Shown here one piece after another: positions 34,384 to 41,290 of a stretch of 47,192 bases of DNA (position 1 is the first letter of the stretch; each line of letters starts with the position of its first letter). The DNA lies in assembly GCA_009838845.1 (NCBI GenBank), contig VXRD01000024.1:1-47192 (forward strand), written 5' to 3'. Source of the DNA: Gemmatimonadota bacterium. GTDB lineage: Bacteria > Latescibacterota > UBA2968. The position numbers and the translations under genes are program-made. Below the pieces are notes generated by a model that searched no databases, was not told the origin of the DNA, and saw nothing but the letters and a program-made list of their open reading frames with translations.

Positions 34384-34422
34384 AAAAAAAGCGCTGGCTT
34401 CTCAAGGGTATCGCCAGACGCT
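34384..34422 (-). terminator. Expression-platform terminator of the lysine riboswitch
   Basis: On the minus strand the stem AGCGTCTGGC / GCCAGCGCT (one bulged T) is followed by seven T at 34390-34384. It lies between the aptamer and the dapA ribosome binding site, so ligand binding should end transcription before dapA. Confidence 0.85.
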
Positions 34423-34439
34423 AAACGCAGCAGAAAATC

Positions 34440-34640
34440 TCGCGAACAAGAGAGCTCTCCACGGAAACTTTTCCCGTGACAGTTCAGCAGATATTATCCA
34501 CTGAACCAGCCCTGCCCTGTGGCGAAACAGGCCAGGACTTCGGCGAACGGTCCCTTTTTGTCGGCACAGTGGAGCAGTACTCCGTTTCGCCTCCTGCGCC
34601 GCATACTGATGATCGCTCGCGCCTCTACCCTTGCGGAACG
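34440..34640 (-). promoter_or_regulatory. Lysine riboswitch (L box) upstream of dapA
   Basis: The minus-strand leader matches the L-box landmarks in order: GGTAGAGGCGCGAGC at the start (34629-34615), AGTATGC (34607-34601), CGCCGAAG (34544-34537), GGGCTGG (34512-34506), CTGTCACGGGAAAAG (34482-34468) and GGAGAGCTCTC near the 3' end (34460-34450). The lysC and dapA L boxes of other bacteria carry the same conserved words. The aptamer is followed by a terminator hairpin with seven T, so this is a transcriptional OFF switch responding to lysine. It governs dapA-dapB-transaldolase. Confidence 0.92.
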
Positions 34641-34642
34641 GA

Positions 34643-34671
34643 AAGGTAGCCAACCACATTCGGGCTGTCAA
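34643..34671 (-). promoter_or_regulatory. Promoter of the riboswitch-dapA operon
   Basis: On the minus strand a perfect TTGACA (34666-34671) is followed after 17 bp by TACCTT (34643-34648), a weak -10. Transcription would start just before the riboswitch. The upstream dehydrogenase stop is only about 18 bp away, so this promoter separates the two units. Confidence 0.55.
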
Positions 34672-34688
34672 GGGTAAAGAGGTGATCT

Positions 34689-35663
34689 CTATGCCAATTG
34701 CTGGAGTTCTTCCATTAATTCATCGTCGATATCCACACCCGACTGTATCCGCATCGCGCGTTCTCTGAAGGCGCGCTCACCCGGGATCAAAATTTCGGTT
34801 ACGCCATCTGCGGGCATTGAGTTTTTAATGGTGTAGATGACTTCGCTAATTCCCGATTGAAAGATGTCCATCCCCAAAAAAATTGAGGGATCAATGGCCA
34901 GCATGAAAATCCCGTAATTTTTTCCCATTTCAGGTACGGGTGCAGCATTGAGCAAGATGCCGGAAAAGATTTGAATCATTACACTCAAAGCGTATCCTTT
35001 GTGTTCGCCAAAGGGCAATGCCCCACCCGCGCGCGCTTGCTCGGGGTCGGTGGTCGGCTTGCCATCTGGTCCCAGTGCGCGTCCTGGGGGAATTTCTTTG
35101 CCGTCTTTGAGTGCCACCAATATTTCGCCATTGGTGATTGCCGCGCACGAAAAATCGACCAGTACTTGACCTTCTGCTGAGGGAAATCCCGCTGCGATAG
35201 GATTTGTACCAAGTATGGGCTGCTGCCCGCCCCAGGGGACAATGCGCGGGCCTGTGTTGCACATAACCAGTCCTATCAGGCCCGCATCGGCTATCATAGA
35301 GGCGTAATAGCCCAGCATCCCACTGTGGCTCGTATCGCGCGCACCCACAACGCCCACCCCACTCTGTTTGGCTTTGTCAATCGCGGCGCAGGCACACCGA
35401 TGTGCTACCAGATAGCCCAGATTATCTCGTCCATTGATGAGGGTATAAGCTGGCGCATCTTTTTCTACGACCATGGGCAATTGGGTACCTTGAGATACGC
35501 GTTCGGCAATGCCGGATAGGCGAATCATCCCATGTGTTGGGCGTCCGCGCAATTCGGCTTCGATCAAAATATCTGTCACAATATGCGCGTCAGGTGCGTC
35601 GAGTCCGCGATCGGTCAGGATAGATTGGCACAACGCACGCAAATTTTCGACTTTGACGTTCAT
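34689..35663 (-). CDS. Ldh2-family NAD(P)-dependent oxidoreductase
   Basis: The 324-residue protein belongs to the malate/L-lactate dehydrogenase type 2 family (also including delta1-piperideine-2-carboxylate and ureidoglycolate dehydrogenases). Family blocks are ELRGRPTHGMIRL, GARDTSHSGMLGYYA, PWGGQQPILGTNPIAAGFP and LPFGEHKGYALSVMI. The catalytic His is expected in the THG or SHS segment. Substrate cannot be set from sequence alone. Its stop lies just before the lysine operon promoter. A role in cyclic imino acid (lysine catabolite) reduction is one possibility given the neighbours, but 2-hydroxyacid oxidation is equally likely. It is divergent from the M16 gene. Confidence 0.85.
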   Translation of the reverse strand: MNVKVENLRALCQSILTDRGLDAPDAHIVTDILIEAELRGRPTHGMIRLSGIAERVSQGTQLPMVVEKDAPAYTLINGRDNLGYLVAHRCACAAIDKAKQSGVGVVGARDTSHSGMLGYYASMIADAGLIGLVMCNTGPRIVPWGGQQPILGTNPIAAGFPSAEGQVLVDFSCAAITNGEILVALKDGKEIPPGRALGPDGKPTTDPEQARAGGALPFGEHKGYALSVMIQIFSGILLNAAPVPEMGKNYGIFMLAIDPSIFLGMDIFQSGISEVIYTIKNSMPADGVTEILIPGERAFRERAMRIQSGVDIDDELMEELQQLA

Positions 35664-35706
35664 GAAGATGATGACCTCCTGAAAGGAATAAGTGTCACAA
35701 TATCTA

Positions 35707-35771
35707 TTGACAATATATATTCATGTTATTACATGAGAAAAACCAATTGGGCAGTCACAGAGGCACTGCCC
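35707..35771 (+). promoter_or_regulatory. Promoter and leader hairpin of the M16 peptidase genes
   Basis: A perfect TTGACA (35707-35712) is followed after 16 bp by TTACAT (35729-35734), a modest -10. In the leader a 7-bp stem GGGCAGT / ACTGCCC (35749-35755 with 35765-35771) precedes the start codon by about 25 bp. The hairpin has no strong T-run; whether it regulates is unknown. Confidence 0.5.
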
Positions 35772-35795
35772 CTAAAATTTTATGTGAGGACCCCA

Positions 35796-37028
35796 ATGTC
35801 CGAGCCACAAATTTATACTCTCGAAAACGGCATTCGCGTGGTTGTCGAACCCATGCCAGGTGCGCAATCGGCTGTTGTTGCGTTCCGTTTTACGTTTGGC
35901 GCAAAAGACGATCCCAACGACAGATTGGGCATTACGCGCATTGCAGAAGATGTTCTCTTTAAGGGTACGCCCAGGAACGACGCACGCGCCATATTTGACG
36001 CTTTTGACGGTCTTGGGATAAGGCGCAGTTCTTCGACTTCCGTCGAATACACCTCTTTTCTCGCGCAAGTCCTGCCCGACAAATTCAAACCCGCACTTGA
36101 ACTTTATGCCGAACTTTTTCGCAGTGCATCTTTTCCCAGTGATCAGGTCGAGATCGCCAAGACCATCACGCTTGAGGAACTCAAACGCATGGAGGACAAC
36201 CCCATACAACAGGCCATGTATATGACCTATAAGGCAGGGCTTGGTTCACCTATGGGCAGGATTCCTCTTGGAGAACCCGATACAGTGTCGGCTATTGTAC
36301 CTGCGGGCGTTCGCCGCCATTGGGATGCACATTGCAGGCCAGGCCATTTGCTCATTGGGGTTGCAGGCGGCCTGGATGCGGAAACTGTAATCGAGACTGT
36401 TGGTGATGTTTTTGGCGGATGGGCAGGTAAAGCACCAGATAGCGGAGAGTCTCATCCCATTTCTGTTGCCGATCGCAGTGTACATCGCGAAAAGCCATCA
36501 GAGCAAGCCCATATTTGTCTGCTCTCTTGCGGTGTTCCACGAGGCCACGGTCTCTATTACGCGGGTCAACTCGTCATTGCCATTCTTTCCGGCGGCGGAT
36601 CGAGCCGATTATTTACAGAGGTCCGCGAAAAACGCGGCCTGGCTTATAGTGTGTCGGCTTTTTATCAGGCATACCGCGGTGGCGGTCTGATGGCGGTTTA
36701 TGCAGGCACAACTGCTGATCGCGCCCAGGAGACTCTGGATGTCTGCCAATCAGAGCTTGCGCGATTGCGCCGCGATGTCACTGCCGAAGAACTCGTCCGA
36801 GCCAAGACAGTACTCAAGGGCCGCCTTTTTACCATTGGCGATTTGCCCGAGGGCCGCGCTGGAGGTATTATTGAAGATTTATTTCTCGAGGGCCGCGTGC
36901 GAACAATTGACGAAATCGCCGCTGGCATTGATGCCGTTACCCTCGATCAGATTCCGCAATATATTGAGACTTTTCCCCCAAGACCTGGTACATTGCTGGT
37001 TTTAGGACCTCGATCGTTGGAGGGCTAA
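35796..37028 (+). CDS. M16 peptidase-family protein, catalytically degenerate subunit
   Basis: The 410-residue product has the two-domain fold of M16B peptidases (MPP/PqqF type). The start MSEPQIYTLENG is preceded by GAGGA; the longer frame runs over the divergent dehydrogenase gene and is rejected. The zinc motif HxxEH is lost: at GITRIAEDVLFKGT the two histidines are Arg48 and Asp52, with only Glu51 kept. The C-terminal GGGSSRLFTEVREKRGLAYSVSAFY, with the substrate-positioning Arg and Tyr, is intact. This pattern is that of the non-catalytic partner of a heterodimer. The intact partner is at 37967-39202, separated by a phytanoyl-CoA dioxygenase gene. No signal peptide is visible. Confidence 0.9.
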   Translation: MSEPQIYTLENGIRVVVEPMPGAQSAVVAFRFTFGAKDDPNDRLGITRIAEDVLFKGTPRNDARAIFDAFDGLGIRRSSSTSVEYTSFLAQVLPDKFKPALELYAELFRSASFPSDQVEIAKTITLEELKRMEDNPIQQAMYMTYKAGLGSPMGRIPLGEPDTVSAIVPAGVRRHWDAHCRPGHLLIGVAGGLDAETVIETVGDVFGGWAGKAPDSGESHPISVADRSVHREKPSEQAHICLLSCGVPRGHGLYYAGQLVIAILSGGGSSRLFTEVREKRGLAYSVSAFYQAYRGGGLMAVYAGTTADRAQETLDVCQSELARLRRDVTAEELVRAKTVLKGRLFTIGDLPEGRAGGIIEDLFLEGRVRTIDEIAAGIDAVTLDQIPQYIETFPPRPGTLLVLGPRSLEG

Positions 37029-37059
37029 GAGGATCATTCAATTCTCACAGGAGCAATTT

Positions 37060-37923
37060 ATGGCAACAATCGATGCAATACAATATTCGACACCAACCGA
37101 TGAAGAGCGCGCTTTTTACGATGAAAATGGGTATATCGTGATTAAAAATGCCATTGAGCCCATCGGTTTGGATCGGGTGCGACGGGCGTTTGACCGCCGC
37201 GAGTCAGAGACGCTCGCAGAGCGGGAAGAAGAACTCCGGCTCGGCAAGTTCCGAAATGGCTATGGCAATGGGCCTCACGCGCATACTATTCGCCCGGATT
37301 TTGATACAGATGAGACCATTCTCGATCTGGCCAATAATCCCAGTGTTATTCCCTATGTCGAAAATATCGTCGGCCCGGATTATCAGGTGATGGAGATGCT
37401 CTATCACAATCACCATGCGGGTACTGCTGCACACACGAACTGGCACCGAGACTGGCCGCCCTGGACGCACCCGCAATATACGCTCAAGATTAAAGTTTTT
37501 TATTTTGTCGACGATCAGACCGAAGACATGGGATGCTTTTCACTGGTGCCTGGTACGCATACGAATTCGGATTATCCTCCCAAAGAAGAATATTCGGGAG
37601 ATGCCCTGGAAACCATGCCCAATATGAGGAAGATGACTCTCAATGCCGGCGATGCCGTGCTGTGGAACGTGGTCTGCTGGCATACGGGATGTGCCAATAC
37701 CAGTGCGATGGATCGGCGCATCGTTATTTATGGCTATATGCCCTTTTTTGTGAAAAAGTGGATCGCGAGTCCACCGCCGCAAAGCATTGTCAATTGGGCC
37801 GATACGCCCCAAAAACGACAACTGATGGGTATTCACTGTGTCGCCGGCAGACGCAGTTGGGATCGCTCTGATGTGCCCTATCTGCCCGAACACGAAGCTA
37901 TTGCAATGGCGAAGAGTTTATAA
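37060..37923 (+). CDS. Phytanoyl-CoA dioxygenase (PhyH) family protein
   Basis: The 287-residue protein is a non-heme Fe(II)/2-oxoglutarate oxygenase of the double-stranded beta-helix type. The iron ligands appear as His129 and Asp131 in NWHRDWPPW, and His208 in VVCWHTGCANTS. The downstream DRRIVIYGYMPFF has the arginine expected to bind 2-oxoglutarate. ENGYIVIKNAI near the N-terminus is a typical family opening. The substrate is unknown; members hydroxylate fatty acyl-CoAs, amino acids and many small metabolites. A ribosome site CAGGAG precedes the ATG. It lies 31 bp after the first M16 gene and 43 bp before the second, implying co-transcription. Confidence 0.9.
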   Translation: MATIDAIQYSTPTDEERAFYDENGYIVIKNAIEPIGLDRVRRAFDRRESETLAEREEELRLGKFRNGYGNGPHAHTIRPDFDTDETILDLANNPSVIPYVENIVGPDYQVMEMLYHNHHAGTAAHTNWHRDWPPWTHPQYTLKIKVFYFVDDQTEDMGCFSLVPGTHTNSDYPPKEEYSGDALETMPNMRKMTLNAGDAVLWNVVCWHTGCANTSAMDRRIVIYGYMPFFVKKWIASPPPQSIVNWADTPQKRQLMGIHCVAGRRSWDRSDVPYLPEHEAIAMAKSL

Positions 37924-37966
37924 GCTATCAGCTTTTACGTCTCACCGCTTTCTTCAGGAGCAACTC

Positions 37967-39202
37967 ATGTCTTCACCGTTTTCCACGCATACCCTCGACA
38001 ATGGTCTCACGCTTGTTTTTGAAACGATTCCGCGCATTCGTTCGGCTGCGCTGGGTTTTTTTGCCCAGACGGGATCGCGCGACGAAGCTCCCGATCTGTT
38101 GGGGATTTCACATTTTCTCGAACACATGTGTTTCAAGGGGACGCCCAGGCGCGACTGGCGGCAACTTTCGCTTGATGTCGATGATCTGGGCGCTATGTGG
38201 AATGCCTACACCTGGTGGGAAGGTACGGCCTATTTCCATTGGGTGCAAAGCGATCGCGCGACGGATTCTATCGAGATTCTCAGCGATATGATGCGCGCCA
38301 ATTTGCCATCTGATGAGTTTGATATGGAAAAGAAGGTTATTCTCGAAGAGATTGCGATGTATCACGACCAGCCCGATGCGCTCATTATTGACGATCTCAT
38401 TCAAGAGGCTTTTGGCACTCATCCCTTAGGGCAGAGTGTGCTGGGCACAGAGGATACGGTGAAGTCTATTACCCGCGATTTGATGGCTGAGTATCACCAG
38501 CGGCGCTATGGTCCCAATAATCTCACGTTTGTCATTACAGGTGCGTTTGATCGCGATGAGATTATTCGCGCGGTTGAGGCACATTGCGGAGGCTGGCAGG
38601 TGTCTGATCATGGTCGCGAGCAATCTATTCCGACTTTTCACGCTTCAAATCGCGTTGTGCAACGCGATGGTGTGGCGCGCGAACATATCGCGCTTGCGCT
38701 TCCCGCGCCACCGTCTTCCGATGACCATGCCGCTACTGCGGATCTGCTTTCTACTTATTTGGGGGCATCGACCAATAGCCGGCTCTACTGGTCTGTTATT
38801 CAACAGGGTCTGGCTGATGAAGCCTCGGCAGAGTATATCAATTTTAGCGATGCGGGGCTTTTTTATGTTTATTTGTCCGTGGATCCGCAAAATGCGTCTC
38901 AGGTTCTCGATATTGTGCGGCGCGAGATGGCGGATTTAAAAAATGGGATTGATAGTGATGCGCTCCAACGCGCCAAGACCAAGCAGGCTACGGGTATTAT
39001 TTGCAGTGGGGAAAACGGCCTTTCTCGCTTTTCCCAAATTGTGGGTAGTCTGAGTACCAGCACGCCGCTCAAAACGCTCGAGGAAGAACGTGCGGAGATC
39101 GATGCTGTTACGCCAGAGCGCATTGCCGATTATCTCGAACAATATCCTCTCGATGCGGATCCCGCGCTTGTCGCACTCGGCCCGATGGCTGAATTGGATT
39201 AA
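37967..39202 (+). CDS. M16 metallopeptidase, zinc-binding subunit
   Basis: The 411-residue protein starts at MSSPFSTHTLDNGL, chosen for CAGGAG upstream; a longer frame overlaps the dioxygenase gene. The inverzincin motif is intact as His49-Phe-Leu-Glu52-His53 in GISHFLEHMCFKGTP. The distal zinc glutamate is near residues 127-128 in VILEEIAMYHDQP. The C-terminal domain has NSRLYWSVIQQGLADEAS in place of the usual RLFxxxREKRGLAYS. The Arg/Tyr substrate pair is therefore weakened here, the reverse of its partner. The two subunits probably form one active heterodimer. The stop codon overlaps that of the convergent permease in the palindrome TTAA. Confidence 0.93.
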   Translation: MSSPFSTHTLDNGLTLVFETIPRIRSAALGFFAQTGSRDEAPDLLGISHFLEHMCFKGTPRRDWRQLSLDVDDLGAMWNAYTWWEGTAYFHWVQSDRATDSIEILSDMMRANLPSDEFDMEKKVILEEIAMYHDQPDALIIDDLIQEAFGTHPLGQSVLGTEDTVKSITRDLMAEYHQRRYGPNNLTFVITGAFDRDEIIRAVEAHCGGWQVSDHGREQSIPTFHASNRVVQRDGVAREHIALALPAPPSSDDHAATADLLSTYLGASTNSRLYWSVIQQGLADEASAEYINFSDAGLFYVYLSVDPQNASQVLDIVRREMADLKNGIDSDALQRAKTKQATGIICSGENGLSRFSQIVGSLSTSTPLKTLEEERAEIDAVTPERIADYLEQYPLDADPALVALGPMAELD

Positions 39203-40068
39203 GCCTTTGGATCCAGTGCGTCTCGCAGACCATCGCCGACCAGATTAAATGCCAGTACTGTGAAAAAGATCGCTCCACCAGGGAAGGTGAGTACCCAGGG
39301 TGCGCGCACAATCAGTTCGCGTCCCTGACTCAACATCGCTCCCCATTCGGGTGTTGGGGGTTGCGCGCCCAGGCCGAGAAAGCTCAGTCCAGCAGCGTCG
39401 AGGATCGCGGTTGCCAATCCCAATGTTGCCTGGACGATTAATGGGGCGAGGCAATTGGGCAAGACGGCGACGCATAGTATGCGCCAATCCGATGCCCCCA
39501 GGGCGCGTGCGGCCATGACATAATCGGTTTCTCGTACGGTTAAGACGGACGCGCGAACCAGGCGCGCATATTGCGGCATAGCTACAATGCCGACGGCCAA
39601 CATCGCATTTTCCAGGCCGGGTCCCAAAATAGCTACGATGCCGATTGCGAGCAATATGCTCGGAAAGGCGAGTAGTAGATCCATCAGTCGCATCAATATT
39701 TGATCTATCCACCCCCCCCAGTAGCCCGCGACGACCCCAATACAGGTGCCCAGTATAAGGGCGATCAATACGGCGAATACTCCGACGCGCAGGGATATCC
39801 GTGCGCCATAGATGACGCGGCTCAATATGTCTCGGCCAAAGTCATCTGTGCCAAACGGGTGTTCGAGCGTTGGGGGTGACAGGCGATTGTAGAGTGCCTG
39901 CGCCATTGGATCGGCAGGGGCTATCAAAGGTGCTGCGAATGCCAGGAGTAGAAAGCCGCCGATCAATACGCTTCCCACAATGGAGAGACGGTTTTTTCGC
40001 AATCGCTGCCAGATCAATAGCGCGGTGGTTTGCGGTGGCGTTTGTAAGGTGTCTTGAATGTGTGCCAT
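39199..40068 (-). CDS. ABC transporter permease, DppC/OppC type
   Basis: The 289-residue inner-membrane protein has six membrane segments. The family's N-terminal region is RLRKNRLSIVGSVLI with HPFGTDDFGRDILSRVIYGARISLRVG. The ATPase-coupling EAA loop is AARALGASDWRILCVAVLPN. It forms a heterodimer with the product of the preceding DppB-type gene. No ATP-binding or substrate-binding gene is beside it, so the substrate (peptide, nickel, or other) is open. It ends at a stop codon overlapping the convergent M16 gene. Confidence 0.93.
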   Translation of the reverse strand: MAHIQDTLQTPPQTTALLIWQRLRKNRLSIVGSVLIGGFLLLAFAAPLIAPADPMAQALYNRLSPPTLEHPFGTDDFGRDILSRVIYGARISLRVGVFAVLIALILGTCIGVVAGYWGGWIDQILMRLMDLLLAFPSILLAIGIVAILGPGLENAMLAVGIVAMPQYARLVRASVLTVRETDYVMAARALGASDWRILCVAVLPNCLAPLIVQATLGLATAILDAAGLSFLGLGAQPPTPEWGAMLSQGRELIVRAPWVLTFPGGAIFFTVLAFNLVGDGLRDALDPKA

Positions 40069-40075
40069 TGCGCTT

Positions 40076-41086
40076 CTATTCCTTACCGTATTTGATCCGT
40101 GGATCCAGCCAGGCGTATAACAGATCTGCGATCAGGTTGATCAGGACAAAGGTCGTAGCGACGATTAGTACGCCTCCTTGAATTGCTCGAAAGTCGCGTG
40201 CGTAAACCGAGAGGAGCAACCAGCGCCCGACCCCGGGCCAGGCAAAGATACTTTCGGTCAAGACGGCGCCGCCCAATAGATAGCCGAATTGCAAGCTGAT
40301 TACGGTTAAGACGGGGATAAACGCGTTTTTTAGTGCGTGGCGCAAGATGACGACCCGTTCAGATAAGCCTTTTGCCCAGGCAGTGCGCACATAATCTTCG
40401 CGCAAGACTTCCAGCAAGCTCGACCGGGTCATGCGCGCGATAACAGCGGCGGGCACGGTGCCCAGGGTTATGCCCGGCAAGATTAAATGCCAGAGGGCAT
40501 CCCCAAAACTCGGAAGATCACCTGTGAGCAGGCTGTCTATGAGGTAAAATCCCGTTAGTGTGGGTATAAATACATGGGAGCTGAGCCGTCCGGAGACGGG
40601 GAATAACGGTAGGGAGACCGCAAGGGCGAGGATGAGCAGTAATCCCAGCCAGAATATAGGTACTGAGACTCCTGCCAGCGATGCGGTCATGCCGATATAA
40701 TCCCACCAGGTGCCGCGTCGGACTGCGGATGCTATACCTGCTCCAATGCCGAGTATGCAGGCGAATACCATGCTCGCGAAGGTGAGTTCCATGGTGGCGG
40801 GAAAACGCGCCATTAGTTCGACGGATACGCGTTCGTGCGATTTAATTGACCGCCCCAGGTCGCCTTGTAGCAGGTCGGATAGATAGCGTCCAAATTGCAC
40901 ATGTAATGGCTGGTCCAAGCCCAGGTCGCGCCTCAGAGCAGCCAGACTTTCGGCACTTGCTCGTTCGCCCAGCATGATCTGCGCCGGGTCTCCAGGTACG
41001 AGGTGTACCATAAAAAAAACCAGCACTGTAATGCCCAATAATGTGGGGATCAGTGCCAGTAGTCTTTTGAGGATGTAGATGTGCAT
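40076..41086 (-). CDS. ABC transporter permease, DppB/OppB type
   Basis: The 336-residue inner-membrane protein begins with the typical MHIYILKRLLALIPTLLGITVLVFFMVHLVPGDPA. The EAA coupling loop is seen at YVRTAWAKGLSERVVILRHALKNAFIPVL. It ends with a charged tail LYAWLDPRIKYG, as in DppB homologues. It is directly followed by the DppC-type gene (7 bp gap) and the two should make one transmembrane channel. Only these two genes are present; binding protein and ATPases must be encoded elsewhere if the system is functional. Confidence 0.93.
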   Translation of the reverse strand: MHIYILKRLLALIPTLLGITVLVFFMVHLVPGDPAQIMLGERASAESLAALRRDLGLDQPLHVQFGRYLSDLLQGDLGRSIKSHERVSVELMARFPATMELTFASMVFACILGIGAGIASAVRRGTWWDYIGMTASLAGVSVPIFWLGLLLILALAVSLPLFPVSGRLSSHVFIPTLTGFYLIDSLLTGDLPSFGDALWHLILPGITLGTVPAAVIARMTRSSLLEVLREDYVRTAWAKGLSERVVILRHALKNAFIPVLTVISLQFGYLLGGAVLTESIFAWPGVGRWLLLSVYARDFRAIQGGVLIVATTFVLINLIADLLYAWLDPRIKYGKE

Positions 41087-41199
41087 GGGAAGATACTAAA
41101 AAAAGTTGTAGAGTGTAATGAACTCAAACAATATCCGATAAATTTAACCCACGCGCAATATCCATTCACAGAACGCGCTTGACGTGTCAGTGGAAACGT

Positions 41200-41243
41200 A
41201 AAAAAAGAAACGGCGGTGGGTGTTATTGCCCACTGCCGTTTTT
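41200..41243 (-). terminator. Terminator of the long LRR gene
   Basis: A 13-bp stem AAACGGCGGTGGG / CCCACTGCCGTTT (one G-T pair) has a poly-A/poly-T flank; on the minus strand the T-run follows the stem. It lies 50 bp after the LRR stop codon, and a closely similar copy follows the second LRR gene at 46391-46436. Confidence 0.88.
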
Positions 41244-41290
41244 ATTTCTGACCACAAAGGTGTCTTCTCGATGGCGCAAAAACCGAGGTG

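Noticed and set aside
35532-35795. Extended N-terminus of the first M16 protein
   Set aside because: The extension runs antisense through the 5' end of the dehydrogenase gene and across its promoter; the start at 35796 has a ribosome site and matches family length.
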